DNA of 64,000 nt from Streptomyces parvus (GCF_014648875.1 NZ_BMRY01000014.1:62001-126000); one strand, 5' to 3'; positions 8,425-16,946 are shown, numbered from the stretch's first letter. Translations and numbers: made by a program. Notes: a model not told the origin generated them from the letters alone.

Positions 8425-9261
8425 ATGCCCCAGCACACCTCCGGGTCTGACCGCGCGGCGAAACCACCGGTTGCGCGTGGCACTGTGCGCCCTCCCGCCC
8501 CCTCCTCCCTCGACGAATTGTGGCGTTCCTACAAGGCCACGGGCGACGAGCGGCTGCGGGAGCAGCTGATCCTGCACTACTCGCCGCTCGTGAAGTACGT
8601 CGCGGGCCGGGTGAGCGTGGGGCTGCCCTCCAACGTCGAGCAGGCCGATTTCGTCTCCTCCGGGGTCTTCGGGCTGATCGACGCCATCGAGAAGTTCGAC
8701 ATCGAACGGGCCATCAAGTTCGAGACGTACGCGATCACCCGGATCCGCGGCGCGATGATCGACGAACTCCGGGCCCTGGACTGGATCCCCCGGTCCGTCC
8801 GGCAGAAGGCGCGAAACGTGGAGCGCGCGTACGCCACGCTGGAGGCACAGTTCCGGCGTACGCCCTCGGAGGCCGAGGTCGCCTCGGAGATGGGCATCGC
8901 ACTGGAGGAACTGCACGCCGTTTTCAGCCAGTTGTCGCTGGCCAATGTGGTCGCCCTGGAGGAGCTGCTGCACGTCGGCGGCGAGGGCGGCGACCGGCTG
9001 AGCCTGATGGACACCCTGGAGGACACCGCCGCCGACAATCCGGTGGAGGTCGCCGAGGACCGCGAGCTGCGAAGACTCCTCGCGCGGGCCATCAACACCC
9101 TCCCCGACCGCGAGAAGACCGTGGTGACCCTCTACTACTACGAGGGCCTCACCCTCGCGGAGATCGGCAACGTCCTCGGGGTGACCGAGAGCCGGGTCAG
9201 CCAGATCCACACCAAGTCCGTGCTCCAGCTCCGGGCGAAGCTGGCCGACGCGGGCCGCTGA
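8425..9261 (+). CDS. whiG: sporulation sigma factor WhiG
   Basis: RNA polymerase sigma factor of the FliA/WhiG group (sigma-28 type), 278 residues. Region 2 is visible (LILHYSPLVKYVAGRVSVGL, then FGLIDAIEKFD and FETYAITRIRGAMIDELR), then region 3 (RTPSEAEVASEMGI) and region 4 with the helix-turn-helix LTLAEIGNVLGVTESRVSQI. In Streptomyces WhiG triggers sporulation of aerial hyphae by activating whiH and whiI, and is held inactive by RsiG with cyclic-di-GMP. The protein is near identical to what I recall of S. coelicolor WhiG. The upstream 254 bp hold no gene; I see no convincing promoter hexamers there. Confidence 0.96.
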   Translation: MPQHTSGSDRAAKPPVARGTVRPPAPSSLDELWRSYKATGDERLREQLILHYSPLVKYVAGRVSVGLPSNVEQADFVSSGVFGLIDAIEKFDIERAIKFETYAITRIRGAMIDELRALDWIPRSVRQKARNVERAYATLEAQFRRTPSEAEVASEMGIALEELHAVFSQLSLANVVALEELLHVGGEGGDRLSLMDTLEDTAADNPVEVAEDRELRRLLARAINTLPDREKTVVTLYYYEGLTLAEIGNVLGVTESRVSQIHTKSVLQLRAKLADAGR

Positions 9262-9340
9262 CCCCCGGCGGTATCCCCTTTCCGGCCCTCCCCGGCCGCC
9301 CGATCGGTGGCTGTGCCCTTCCTCCACGCGCCTGCCGCCG

Positions 9341-9346
9341 TAGAGT
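9341..9346 (+). promoter_or_regulatory. -10 hexamer for a leaderless TetR mRNA
   Basis: TAGAGT ends six bases before the GTG start at 9353, which places the transcription start at or within a base or two of the start codon. No Shine-Dalgarno site precedes that GTG. Leaderless transcripts are common in Streptomyces. Confidence 0.45.
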
Positions 9347-9352
9347 GGATGC

Positions 9353-9934
9353 GTGCCCAGGATTCGAGCGGCCTCCGTGGCCGAGCACCGGACCATGCAG
9401 CGCGGCGCCCTCCTGGACGCCGCGCGCTCCCTGCTGTCCGAGGGCGGTACGGAGGCATTGACCTTCCCCGCACTCGCCGAGCGCACGGGCCTCGCGCGGT
9501 CCTCCGTGTACGAGTACTTCCGCTCCCGTGCCGCCGTCGTCGAGGAGCTGTGCGCCGTCGACTTCCCCGTCTGGGCGGCCGAGGTCGAGAACGCCATGCA
9601 GCGCGCCGAGACGCCCGAGGCGAAGATCGAGGCGTATGTGCGCCGGCAGCTCGACCTCGTCGGGGACCGCCGCCACCGCGCGGTCGTCGCGATCTCCGCG
9701 AGCGAGCTGGACGCCGGCGCCCGGGAGAAGATCCGGGCCGCGCACGGCGGGCTCATCACCATGATCGTCGAAGCGCTCGGCGACCTGGGCCACACCCAGC
9801 CGAGGCTGGCCGCCATGCTCCTGCAGGGGTCGGTCGACGCCGCCGTACGACGGATCGAACTGGGCGTCGCCGAGGAGCCGGGTGTCATCGCGGACACCGC
9901 CGTGGCGATGGTCCTGCGCGGTGTGAGCGGCTGA
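9353..9934 (+). CDS. TetR/AcrR family transcriptional regulator
   Basis: TetR-type repressor, 193 residues. The N-terminal DNA-binding domain is clear (residues 14-62: GALLDAARSLLSEGGTEALT, LAERTGLARSSVYEYFRSRA). The C-terminal ligand-binding domain is not assignable to a ligand. The GTG start lacks a ribosome-binding site and sits just after a TAGAGT hexamer, fitting a leaderless mRNA. It stands alone between whiG and a convergent peptidase gene, so its target cannot be inferred from a divergent neighbour. Confidence 0.9.
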   Translation: MPRIRAASVAEHRTMQRGALLDAARSLLSEGGTEALTFPALAERTGLARSSVYEYFRSRAAVVEELCAVDFPVWAAEVENAMQRAETPEAKIEAYVRRQLDLVGDRRHRAVVAISASELDAGAREKIRAAHGGLITMIVEALGDLGHTQPRLAAMLLQGSVDAAVRRIELGVAEEPGVIADTAVAMVLRGVSG

Positions 9935-10000
9935 CCCGCACCTGCCTCCGGCGGAACGCCCCCGCCGCTTCCCGAACCGGAGCTCCGCCCCGGACCCCGC

Positions 10001-10140
10001 TCCTCAAGCGCCGGAGGGGCTGGCTGTGTGTGGCTCTGCCCCCTGCCTCGTTCCTCGAACGCCGGAGGGGCTGGGTGGGTGTGGCTTCGCCCCGGACTCC
10101 GCTCTCCGAGTGCCGGAGGGGCTGGGTGGGCCCGGCTCCG
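10001..10140. repeat. three tandem 51-bp intergenic-type repeats
   Basis: Three copies of a GCCGGAGGGGCTGG-containing unit start at 10009, 10060 and 10111, exactly 51 bp apart. Each is preceded by a CTCAAGCG, CTCGAACG or CTCCGAGT variant and followed by a GTGGCT or GGCT stretch running into C-rich sequence. This motif family is common between convergent genes in Streptomyces. Because 51 is divisible by three, the array is read in frame as the tail of the M23 peptidase on the minus strand, giving a 17-residue repeat. Confidence 0.75.
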
Positions 10141-10774
10141 GCACCCCGAACACCGGCAGCAATCGTGAAGGTCCTCTCCGCAGCAGTGCGGGCGGCAGCA
10201 GCGAGAGCGGGTCCAGGTAGGCGTCCCCGCGGCGCAGTCCCCAGTGCAGGCAGCCCGCCGTGCAGTGGGACGGCCCCGCCTCCAGCACCCCGACCGGCTG
10301 TCCCGCGCGCACGTCCTCGCCCTTCTCGACCAGTGGCCGCACCGGCTCGTACGTGGTGCGCAGCGGCGGCGAACCGCTCCCGGCCACCTCGATGGCGAGC
10401 ACCCCGCGCCCTGCCACCCGCCCCGCGAACGAAACCCGGCCGTCGGCTGCTGCCAGCACCCGTGCACCCGGCACCGCCGCGAGGTCCACGCCGCGGTGGC
10501 CGGGCCCGTACGGACCGGCGGGCGGCTCCCACCCCCGCAACAGCGCCGGTCTCCCCGCCAGCGGCCAGCTCCGGGCGCCTCCGTCCGCGTTCACACCGGC
10601 ATCCGCACCCGGGAGGGACGCCGACGCCCCGGTCAGCACGCGCTGACCGGCAGGGCCGAGCGGAAGCAGCACGTACAGCAGCAGCCCCAGGAGGCCCAGG
10701 GGCAGGAGCGGCAGCAGAGGGCGGTGGGCGGGGGAGCGGCGTGAGCCGGGGTGGTGGCGCATGTCCGTCACCAT
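10004..10774 (-). CDS. M23 family (LytM-type) peptidase
   Basis: Zinc metallopeptidase of the M23/LytM type, probably acting on peptidoglycan outside the cell, 256 residues. A hydrophobic N-terminal segment (LLPLLPLGLLGLLLYVLLPL, about residues 20-39) is a signal peptide or anchor. The M23 core follows: GPGHRGVDLAAVPGARVLA with the HxxxD zinc motif, GRVSFAGRVAGRG, and CLHWGLRRGDAYLDP, where a single His stands in place of the usual HxH. The last 40 or so residues are a 17-residue repeat (PPSPSG...AKPH) encoded by the repeat array at 10001-10140. An ATG at 10762 is an equally possible start. Confidence 0.85.
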   Translation of the reverse strand: MVTDMRHHPGSRRSPAHRPLLPLLPLGLLGLLLYVLLPLGPAGQRVLTGASASLPGADAGVNADGGARSWPLAGRPALLRGWEPPAGPYGPGHRGVDLAAVPGARVLAAADGRVSFAGRVAGRGVLAIEVAGSGSPPLRTTYEPVRPLVEKGEDVRAGQPVGVLEAGPSHCTAGCLHWGLRRGDAYLDPLSLLPPALLRRGPSRLLPVFGVPEPGPPSPSGTRRAESGAKPHPPSPSGVRGTRQGAEPHTASPSGA

Positions 10775-11084
10775 GTCCCGGAGGCCAGGATTCCGGGGAT
10801 CATGGACCGTTCCTGTGGACTACTCACCGGTTGTGGACATCCCCGTCACCCGATGGTGGCGCCGCCGTCACCTGGCCATGGACATCGCCGTCACCCGGCA
10901 CTCAGCCGGTCCCGTACACTTCTTACGGCGATCCGGGTCACCGGGTCGACTTCGCACGCCCCGCCACCTCCCTCTTCTCGGAGGTGGCCGCGCTCCTCGG
11001 TCCCTCGTGGCACGGCGCGTCGGGGCGTCAGGCGCGAACGCAAACCTGCGGTCGCGATAACCGAGTACCTCAAGGAGTACGGCC
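10775..11084 (+). promoter_or_regulatory. rpsB upstream region without a gene
   Basis: This 310-bp stretch carries no supportable gene. It holds a near-perfect 19-bp direct repeat (TGGACATCCCCGTCACCCG at 10834-10852; copy with one change at 10879-10897) and a 9-bp hairpin (GCCACCTCC 10963-10971 with GGAGGTGGC 10980-10988) inside the probable rpsB leader. AAGGAG just before the ATG at 11085 is the ribosome-binding site. Promoter hexamers are not clear. Confidence 0.5.
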
Positions 11085-11993
11085 ATGGCCGTCGTCACGA
11101 TGCGGGAGCTGCTGGAAAGCGGCGTCCACTTCGGTCACCAGACCCGTCGCTGGAACCCGAAGATGAAGCGCTTCATCTTCACCGAGCGCAACGGCATCTA
11201 CATCATCGACCTGCTCCAGTCGCTGTCGTACATCGACCGCGCCTACGAGTTCGTCAAGGAGACCGTCGCCCACGGCGGCTCCATCATGTTCGTGGGTACG
11301 AAGAAGCAGGCCCAGGAGGCCATCGCCGAGCAGGCGACGCGCGTCGGCATGCCGTACGTCAACCAGCGTTGGCTCGGTGGCATGCTCACCAACTTCTCCA
11401 CCGTCTACAAGCGCCTTCAGCGTCTGAAGGAGCTCGAGCTCATCGACTTCGAGGACGTGGCCGCCTCCGGCCTCACCAAGAAGGAGCTCCTGGTCCTCTC
11501 GCGCGAGAAGGCCAAGCTGGAGAAGACCCTCGGTGGTATCCGCGAGATGCAGAAGGTGCCCAGCGCCGTCTGGATCGTCGACACCAAGAAGGAGCACATC
11601 GCCGTCGGTGAGGCGCGCAAGCTCCACATCCCGGTCGTCGCGATCCTCGACACCAACTGCGACCCCGACGAGGTCGACTACAAGATTCCGGGCAACGACG
11701 ACGCGATCCGCTCCGTCACCCTGCTCACCCGCGTGATCGCCGACGCCGTCGCCGAGGGCCTCATCGCCCGCTCCGGTGCCGCCACCGGTGACTCGAAGCC
11801 GGGCGAGAAGGCCGCCGGCGAGCCGCTGGCCGAGTGGGAGCGCGACCTGCTCGAGGGCGACAAGAAGGACGAGACCGCGGCTGCCGCCGAGGTCCAGTCC
11901 TCCGCCGAGACCGAGAAGGTCGCCGACGCCGAGAAGCCGGCCGAGGCCGTCGCCGAGGCCGAGGCTCCGGCCGCGGACGCCGAGCAGGCCTGA
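11085..11993 (+). CDS. rpsB: 30S ribosomal protein S2
   Basis: Ribosomal protein S2, 302 residues. It starts MAVVTMRELLESGVHFGHQT and contains all the family blocks (RWNPKMKRFIFTERNGIYII, QRWLGGMLTNF, IPVVAILDTNCDPD, IPGNDDAIRS). The C-terminal 60 residues are an Ala/Glu-rich acidic extension typical of Streptomyces S2 and longer than in Escherichia coli. rpsB is followed after a strong hairpin by tsf, the conserved bacterial pairing. The start at 11085 has AAGGAG eight bases upstream. Confidence 0.98.
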   Translation: MAVVTMRELLESGVHFGHQTRRWNPKMKRFIFTERNGIYIIDLLQSLSYIDRAYEFVKETVAHGGSIMFVGTKKQAQEAIAEQATRVGMPYVNQRWLGGMLTNFSTVYKRLQRLKELELIDFEDVAASGLTKKELLVLSREKAKLEKTLGGIREMQKVPSAVWIVDTKKEHIAVGEARKLHIPVVAILDTNCDPDEVDYKIPGNDDAIRSVTLLTRVIADAVAEGLIARSGAATGDSKPGEKAAGEPLAEWERDLLEGDKKDETAAAAEVQSSAETEKVADAEKPAEAVAEAEAPAADAEQA

Positions 11994-12011
11994 CACCCGT
12001 CACGGCTGCTG

Positions 12012-12049
12012 ACGGCGGGGGCCGACGCCACAAGCGTCGCCCCCGCCGT
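12012..12049 (+). terminator. rpsB-tsf intercistronic hairpin
   Basis: Inverted repeat between rpsB and tsf: arms 12012-12028 and 12034-12049 pair over 16 bp with one bulged C and a 5-base loop. No U tract follows, so it probably acts as a partial terminator or processing site that lets tsf be expressed below rpsB. Confidence 0.7.
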
Positions 12050-12092
12050 TCACCCGTAGATCTTTCAGACTTCGAGAGAGACATACAGACTC

Positions 12093-12929
12093 ATGGCGAA
12101 CTACACCGCCGCTGACGTCAAGAAGCTCCGCGAGCTCACCGGCGCCGGCATGATGGACTGCAAGAAGGCGCTCGACGAGGCCGACGGCAACGTCGACAAG
12201 GCCGTCGAGGCGCTCCGTATCAAGGGCCAGAAGGGCGTCGCCAAGCGCGAGGGCCGTTCCGCCGAGAACGGCGCCGTCGTCTCCCTCATCTCCGAGGACA
12301 AGACGTCCGGCGTTCTGCTCGAGCTGAAGTGCGAGACGGACTTCGTCGCCAAGGGTGACAAGTTCCAGGCCGTCGCCAACACGCTCGCCGCGCACGTCGC
12401 CGCGACCTCCCCGGCCGACATCGCCGCGCTCCTCGCCTCCGAGATCGAGCCCGGCAAGACCGTCCAGGCGTACGTCGACGAGGCCAACGCCAACCTCGGT
12501 GAGAAGATCGTCCTGGACCGCTTCGCGCAGTTCACCGGCGAGTACGTCTCCGTGTACATGCACCGCACCATGCCCGACCTGCCCCCGCAGATCGGTGTTC
12601 TGGTCGAGCTGGACAAGGCCGACGCCGAGCTGGCCAAGGGCATCGCGCAGCACATCGCCGCCTTCGCCCCGAAGTACCTGTCCCGCGAGGACGTCCCGGC
12701 CGAGGTCGTCGAGGCCGAGCGCCGCGTCGCCGAGGAGACCACCCGCGCCGAGGGCAAGCCCGAGGCCGCCCTCCCGAAGATCGTCGAGGGTCGGGTCAAC
12801 GGCTTCTTCAAGGAGGCCACCCTCCTGGGCCAGCCGTACGCGCTGGACGCCAAGAAGTCCGTCCAGAAGGTCCTGGACGAGGCCGGTGTCACCCTGAAGC
12901 GCTTCTCGCGCATCAAGGTCGGCATCTGA
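12093..12929 (+). CDS. tsf: translation elongation factor Ts
   Basis: EF-Ts, the guanine nucleotide exchange factor that recycles EF-Tu, 278 residues. The N-terminal UBA-like domain (YTAADVKKLRELTGAGMMDC KKAL) carries the signature that contacts EF-Tu, followed by the core with LELKCETDFVAKGDKF and VYMHRTMPDLPPQIGVLVEL. Its length matches streptomycete EF-Ts. It lies between two hairpins: one separates it from rpsB, the other is a terminator before pyrH. Confidence 0.98.
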   Translation: MANYTAADVKKLRELTGAGMMDCKKALDEADGNVDKAVEALRIKGQKGVAKREGRSAENGAVVSLISEDKTSGVLLELKCETDFVAKGDKFQAVANTLAAHVAATSPADIAALLASEIEPGKTVQAYVDEANANLGEKIVLDRFAQFTGEYVSVYMHRTMPDLPPQIGVLVELDKADAELAKGIAQHIAAFAPKYLSREDVPAEVVEAERRVAEETTRAEGKPEAALPKIVEGRVNGFFKEATLLGQPYALDAKKSVQKVLDEAGVTLKRFSRIKVGI

Positions 12930-13017
12930 GTCCGTCCGGGCGAACAGCGTCGGACCCGATAGGGTCTGACGCAGTCGACGGCCGCACCCACGCCGGACGA
13001 CCGCAGATCTGACGAGG

Positions 13018-13066
13018 AGGCCATTGCCGCTGTAGGGACATCGGACCCACCGGCAATGGCCTTCTT
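13018..13066 (+). terminator. tsf terminator
   Basis: Perfect 12-bp stem (AGGCCATTGCCG at 13018-13029 with its complement at 13051-13062) around a 21-base loop, followed by TCTTC. It lies between tsf and pyrH and ends 24 bp before the pyrH ATG, so pyrH probably has its own promoter or is read through in part. Confidence 0.7.
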
Positions 13067-13090
13067 CGTATGTGCACGAGGAGAATTTCC

Positions 13091-13867
13091 ATGGACAAGG
13101 GCGCGGACGCCATTCCGGCCGACGACAAGCGCGACGACGACAAGGGTTCCGGGCGCTTCATGCTGAAGCTCTCCGGTGAGGCATTCGCCGGCGGCGGCGG
13201 TCTCGGCGTCGACCCCGACGTCGTGCACACCATCGCCCGCGAGATCGCCGCCGTCGTCCGCGACGGCGCCCAGATCGCGGTGGTCATCGGGGGAGGCAAC
13301 TTCTTCCGTGGTGCCGAGCTCCAGCAGCGCGGCATGGACCGGGCCCGGTCCGACTACATGGGCATGCTCGGCACCGTCATGAACTGCCTGGCGCTCCAGG
13401 ACTTCCTGGAGAAGGAGGGCATCGACTCGCGCGTCCAGACCGCCATCACCATGGGCCAGGTCGCCGAGCCCTACATCCCGCTCCGTGCCGTACGGCACCT
13501 GGAGAAGGGGCGCGTGGTGATCTTCGGTGCCGGTATGGGCATGCCGTACTTCTCCACCGACACCACCGCCGCGCAGCGCGCCCTGGAGATCGACGCCGAG
13601 GCGCTGCTCATGGGGAAGAACGGCGTGGACGGGGTCTACGACTCCGACCCGAAGACCAACCCCGGCGCGGTGAAGTTCGACGCACTGGAGTACGGCGAGG
13701 TGATCGCCCGCGACCTGAAGGTCGCCGACGCCACCGCCATCACGCTCTGCCGTGACAACAAGCTGCCGATCCTCGTCTTCGAGCTGACCGCCCTGGGCAA
13801 TATCGCTCGCGCGGTCAAGGGTGAGAAGATCGGCACGCTCGTGAGCGACGAGAGCACCCGGGCCTGA
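13091..13867 (+). CDS. pyrH: UMP kinase
   Basis: Uridylate kinase, 258 residues, phosphorylating UMP to UDP in pyrimidine nucleotide synthesis. It is the bacterial type of the amino acid kinase fold: FMLKLSGEAFAGGGGLGVD, VVIGGGNFFRGAEL, DYMGMLGTVMNCLALQDFLE, VVIFGAGMGMPYFSTDTTAA and NGVDGVYDSDP. The ATG at 13091 has GAGGAG eight bases upstream. An in-frame GTG at 13070 lies inside the terminator tail and is rejected. The N-terminal 18 residues are charged and streptomycete-specific. It is followed by frr, the usual pyrH-frr pairing. Confidence 0.97.
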   Translation: MDKGADAIPADDKRDDDKGSGRFMLKLSGEAFAGGGGLGVDPDVVHTIAREIAAVVRDGAQIAVVIGGGNFFRGAELQQRGMDRARSDYMGMLGTVMNCLALQDFLEKEGIDSRVQTAITMGQVAEPYIPLRAVRHLEKGRVVIFGAGMGMPYFSTDTTAAQRALEIDAEALLMGKNGVDGVYDSDPKTNPGAVKFDALEYGEVIARDLKVADATAITLCRDNKLPILVFELTALGNIARAVKGEKIGTLVSDESTRA

Positions 13868-13989
13868 CGGCCCCCCAGGATGGACAACGGCCTGCCGGTC
13901 GGACACCGTGCAGGTGAGGACGCGACGCAGGACCCGCAGGGCGCGGCGATGACGACGCCGGGCCCACCCAAGACACGCAGGAGCACGTG

Positions 13990-14547
13990 GTGATCGAAGA
14001 AATCCTCCTCGAGGCCGAGGAGAAGATGGAGAAGGCCGTTGTCGTCGCGAAAGAGGACTTCGCCGCGATCCGTACCGGCCGCGCGCACCCGGCGATGTTC
14101 AACAAGATCGTCGCCGACTACTACGGCGCGCTGACCCCGATCAACCAGCTGGCCTCGTTCTCGGTTCCCGAGCCGCGGATGGCCGTCGTGACGCCGTTCG
14201 ACAAGACCGCGCTGCGCAACATCGAGCAGGCGATCCGCGACTCCGACCTCGGCGTCAACCCGAGCAACGACGGCAACATCATCCGGGTGACCTTCCCCGA
14301 GCTCACCCAGGACCGCCGCAAGGAGTACATCAAGGTCGCCAAGACCAAGGCCGAGGACTCCAAGATCTCGATCCGCTCCATCCGCCGCAAGGCCAAGGAG
14401 AACCTCGACAAGCTCGTCAAGGACAAGGAGTCCGGCGAGGACGAGGTGCGCCGCGCCGAGAAGGAGCTCGACGACACCACCGCGAAGTACGTCGCGCAGG
14501 TGGACGAGCTGCTCAAGCACAAGGAAGCCGAGCTGCTCGAAGTCTGA
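13990..14547 (+). CDS. frr: ribosome recycling factor
   Basis: Ribosome recycling factor, 185 residues, which splits post-termination ribosomes with EF-G. Signature blocks: AIRTGRAHPAMFNKI, YYGALTPINQLASFSVPEPR, IRVTFPELTQDRRKEYIKVAK and the helical C-terminus. Two GTG codons are in frame (13987 and 13990); 13990 is preferred because GCAGGAG ends six bases before it. The stop overlaps the cdsA ATG (TGATG), indicating coupling. Confidence 0.97.
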   Translation: MIEEILLEAEEKMEKAVVVAKEDFAAIRTGRAHPAMFNKIVADYYGALTPINQLASFSVPEPRMAVVTPFDKTALRNIEQAIRDSDLGVNPSNDGNIIRVTFPELTQDRRKEYIKVAKTKAEDSKISIRSIRRKAKENLDKLVKDKESGEDEVRRAEKELDDTTAKYVAQVDELLKHKEAELLEV

Positions 14548-15644
14548 TGAACGACTCTTCCTGGGGCGCCCCGCAAGGAGCCGGATACTGGGGCACGCCC
14601 GAGATGAGGGTTGCCCCGGCGGGTCCTGCCCACGATGTGCACGGCGCCCAGCAGACTCGGCCCATGCCCATCGTGCCGGACGTTCCCGACGCAGGTAGAG
14701 ACGCAGACAGAGAGCCGCAGAGCCGCGACGACCGGGACGGGGACGCCGCGCGCATCAGCGGCCCCCTGTTCCGTGACGAGATGCCGCAGGAGCCCATGTC
14801 CACCCCGCCGCCGTCCCCGCCGCAGAAGAAGCGCGCGGGGCGTGATCTGCGCGCCGCCATAGGGGTCGGCGTGGGCCTCGGCGCCGTCATCGGCGTCTCG
14901 CTGTTCATCGTGAAGGCCGTCTTCATCGGCGTCATAGTGATCGCCGTCGTCGTCGGCCTCTGGGAGCTCACCTCCCGCCTCCAGGAGCGCAAGGGCATCA
15001 AGGCGCCCCTGATCCCGCTGGCCGTCGGCGGAGCCGCGATGGTCGTCGCCGGGTACGCCCGGGGCCCCGAGGGCGCCTGGGTCGCCATGGCCCTGACCGC
15101 CCTCGCGGTGCTGGTCTGGCGGATGACCGAGCCGCCGGAGGGGTATCTCAAGGACGTCACCGCCGGGGTTTTCGCGGCGTTCTACGTCCCGTTCCTGGCC
15201 ACCTTCGTCGCCCTGCTGCTCACGGCGGACGACGGGTCGTGGCGGGTGCTGACCTTCCTTGTCCTCACGGTGGTCAGCGACACCGGGGCGTACGCGGTCG
15301 GCTGGCGCTTCGGCAAGCACAAGCTCGCCCCGCGCATCAGCCCCGGCAAGACCCGCGAGGGCCTGCTCGGCGCGGTCGCCTTCGCCATGGTCGCCGGCGC
15401 GCTCTGCATGGAGTTCCTGATCGACGACGGCGCCTGGTGGCAGGGCCTGCTGCTCGGCCTGGCGGTCGCGGCCAGCGCCACCCTGGGCGACCTGGGCGAG
15501 TCCATGATCAAGCGGGACCTCGGGATCAAGGACATGGGCACCCTGCTCCCCGGTCACGGCGGCATCATGGACCGGCTGGACTCGCTGCTGCCGACCGCAC
15601 CGGTGGTGTGGCTGCTGCTGGTGCTGTTCGTCGGCTCCGGCTGA
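14547..15644 (+). CDS. cdsA: phosphatidate cytidylyltransferase
   Basis: CDP-diacylglycerol synthase, an integral membrane enzyme that activates phosphatidic acid with CTP for phospholipid synthesis, 365 residues. The first 95 residues are hydrophilic and low complexity, longer than in most families. About eight membrane segments follow, with the CDS signature SMIKRDLGIKDMGTLLPGHG then GIMDRLDS near the C-terminus. In many bacteria cdsA follows frr and precedes dxr; here the dxr-rseP-ispG group lies 44 kb away in the same orientation. Confidence 0.95.
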   Translation: MNDSSWGAPQGAGYWGTPEMRVAPAGPAHDVHGAQQTRPMPIVPDVPDAGRDADREPQSRDDRDGDAARISGPLFRDEMPQEPMSTPPPSPPQKKRAGRDLRAAIGVGVGLGAVIGVSLFIVKAVFIGVIVIAVVVGLWELTSRLQERKGIKAPLIPLAVGGAAMVVAGYARGPEGAWVAMALTALAVLVWRMTEPPEGYLKDVTAGVFAAFYVPFLATFVALLLTADDGSWRVLTFLVLTVVSDTGAYAVGWRFGKHKLAPRISPGKTREGLLGAVAFAMVAGALCMEFLIDDGAWWQGLLLGLAVAASATLGDLGESMIKRDLGIKDMGTLLPGHGGIMDRLDSLLPTAPVVWLLLVLFVGSG

Positions 15645-15753
15645 CCGCCGCAGCACCCCGGGACCCCGTCCCACCTGCACGTTCCACGAGTGAGGGTCCG
15701 TCGTCCACAGGGCGGCGGGCCCTCACCCGTATGTCTGCGACACTGGATGAACC

Positions 15754-16860
15754 ATGCCTAAGCCCGGAGAACTCACTTTCGTCGCGCCCCGCGGAGCCAA
15801 GAAGCCCCCGCGGCACCTCGCCGACCTCACGCCCGCCGAGCGCAAGGAAGCGGTCGCCGCGACCGGCGAGAAGCCGTTCCGCGCCCAGCAGCTCTCGCAG
15901 CACTACTTCGCGCGGTACGCGCACGACCCGGCCGAGTGGACCAACATCCCGGCCGCGTCGCGGGAGAAGCTCGCCGAGGCGCTGTTCCCCGAGCTGATGT
16001 CCGTCATCCGGCACATCAGCTGCGACGACGACACCACCCGTAAGACCCTGTGGAAGCTGCACGACGGGACCCTCGTCGAGTCCGTCCTGATGCGCTATCC
16101 GGAGCGCGTCACGATGTGCATCTCCTCGCAGGCCGGCTGCGGGATGAACTGCCCCTTCTGCGCCACCGGGCAGGCCGGCCTCGACCGAAACCTGTCGACC
16201 GCCGAGATCGTGCACCAGATCGTCGACGGCATGCGCGCCCTGCGCGACGGCGAGGTGCCCGGCGGTCCCGCGCGGCTCTCCAACATCGTCTTCATGGGCA
16301 TGGGCGAGCCGCTCGCCAACTACAAGCGGGTCGTCGGCGCCATCCGCCGGCTCACCGACCCCGAGCCGGACGGCCTCGGGCTCTCGCAGCGCGGGATCAC
16401 CGTCTCCACCGTGGGCCTCGTCCCGGCCATGCTGCGCTTCGCCGACGAGGGCTTCAAGTGTCGCCTCGCCGTCTCGCTGCACGCCCCGGACGACGAGCTG
16501 CGCGACACCTTGGTCCCCGTCAACACCCGGTGGAAGGTCCGCGAGGTCCTGGACGCCGCCTGGGAGTATGCGGAGAAGTCCGGCCGCCGGATCTCCATCG
16601 AGTACGCCCTGATCCGCGACATCAACGACCAGGCCTGGCGCGGCGACCTGCTCGGCCGGCTCCTCAAGGGCAAGCGGGTGCACGTCAACCTGATCCCGCT
16701 GAACCCCACGCCCGGCTCCAAGTGGACCGCCTCACGCCCCGAGGACGAGAAGGCGTTCGTCGAGGCCATCGCGGCCCACGGCGTGCCCGTCACCGTCCGG
16801 GACACCCGCGGCCAGGAGATCGACGGGGCCTGCGGCCAGCTGGCGGCCTCCGAGCGCTAG
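15754..16860 (+). CDS. rlmN: 23S rRNA/tRNA adenosine-C2 methyltransferase RlmN
   Basis: Radical SAM enzyme that methylates C2 of A2503 in 23S rRNA and of A37 in some tRNAs, 368 residues. The CxxxCxxC iron-sulfur motif is CGMNCPFC (Cys129, Cys133, Cys136), followed by NIVFMGMGEPLANY and STVGLVPAM. The C-terminal GACGQL holds the Cys that takes part in catalysis. The ATG at 15754 begins MPKPGELTFVAPR. A hairpin (16870-16886) follows the stop. Confidence 0.96.
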   Translation: MPKPGELTFVAPRGAKKPPRHLADLTPAERKEAVAATGEKPFRAQQLSQHYFARYAHDPAEWTNIPAASREKLAEALFPELMSVIRHISCDDDTTRKTLWKLHDGTLVESVLMRYPERVTMCISSQAGCGMNCPFCATGQAGLDRNLSTAEIVHQIVDGMRALRDGEVPGGPARLSNIVFMGMGEPLANYKRVVGAIRRLTDPEPDGLGLSQRGITVSTVGLVPAMLRFADEGFKCRLAVSLHAPDDELRDTLVPVNTRWKVREVLDAAWEYAEKSGRRISIEYALIRDINDQAWRGDLLGRLLKGKRVHVNLIPLNPTPGSKWTASRPEDEKAFVEAIAAHGVPVTVRDTRGQEIDGACGQLAASER

Positions 16861-16869
16861 GTGTTCTGT

Positions 16870-16886
16870 CCCGGGAGGTTCCCGGG
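16870..16886 (+). terminator. weak hairpin after rlmN
   Basis: Seven-base stem CCCGGGA with TCCCGGG around a 3-base loop, ten bases past the rlmN stop and followed by more GC-rich self-complementary sequence. No T run. Confidence 0.35.
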
Positions 16887-16946
16887 CGGGCGGATTCCGG
16901 GCCCCGGGTTCCCCGGCCTCGCCGGTCCGGCCGAAAACCGCCGGTG

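Noticed and set aside
13070..13090. Upstream GTG start for pyrH
   Set aside because: It lies directly in the tail of the tsf terminator and lacks a ribosome-binding site, whereas ATG 13091 has GAGGAG at correct spacing.
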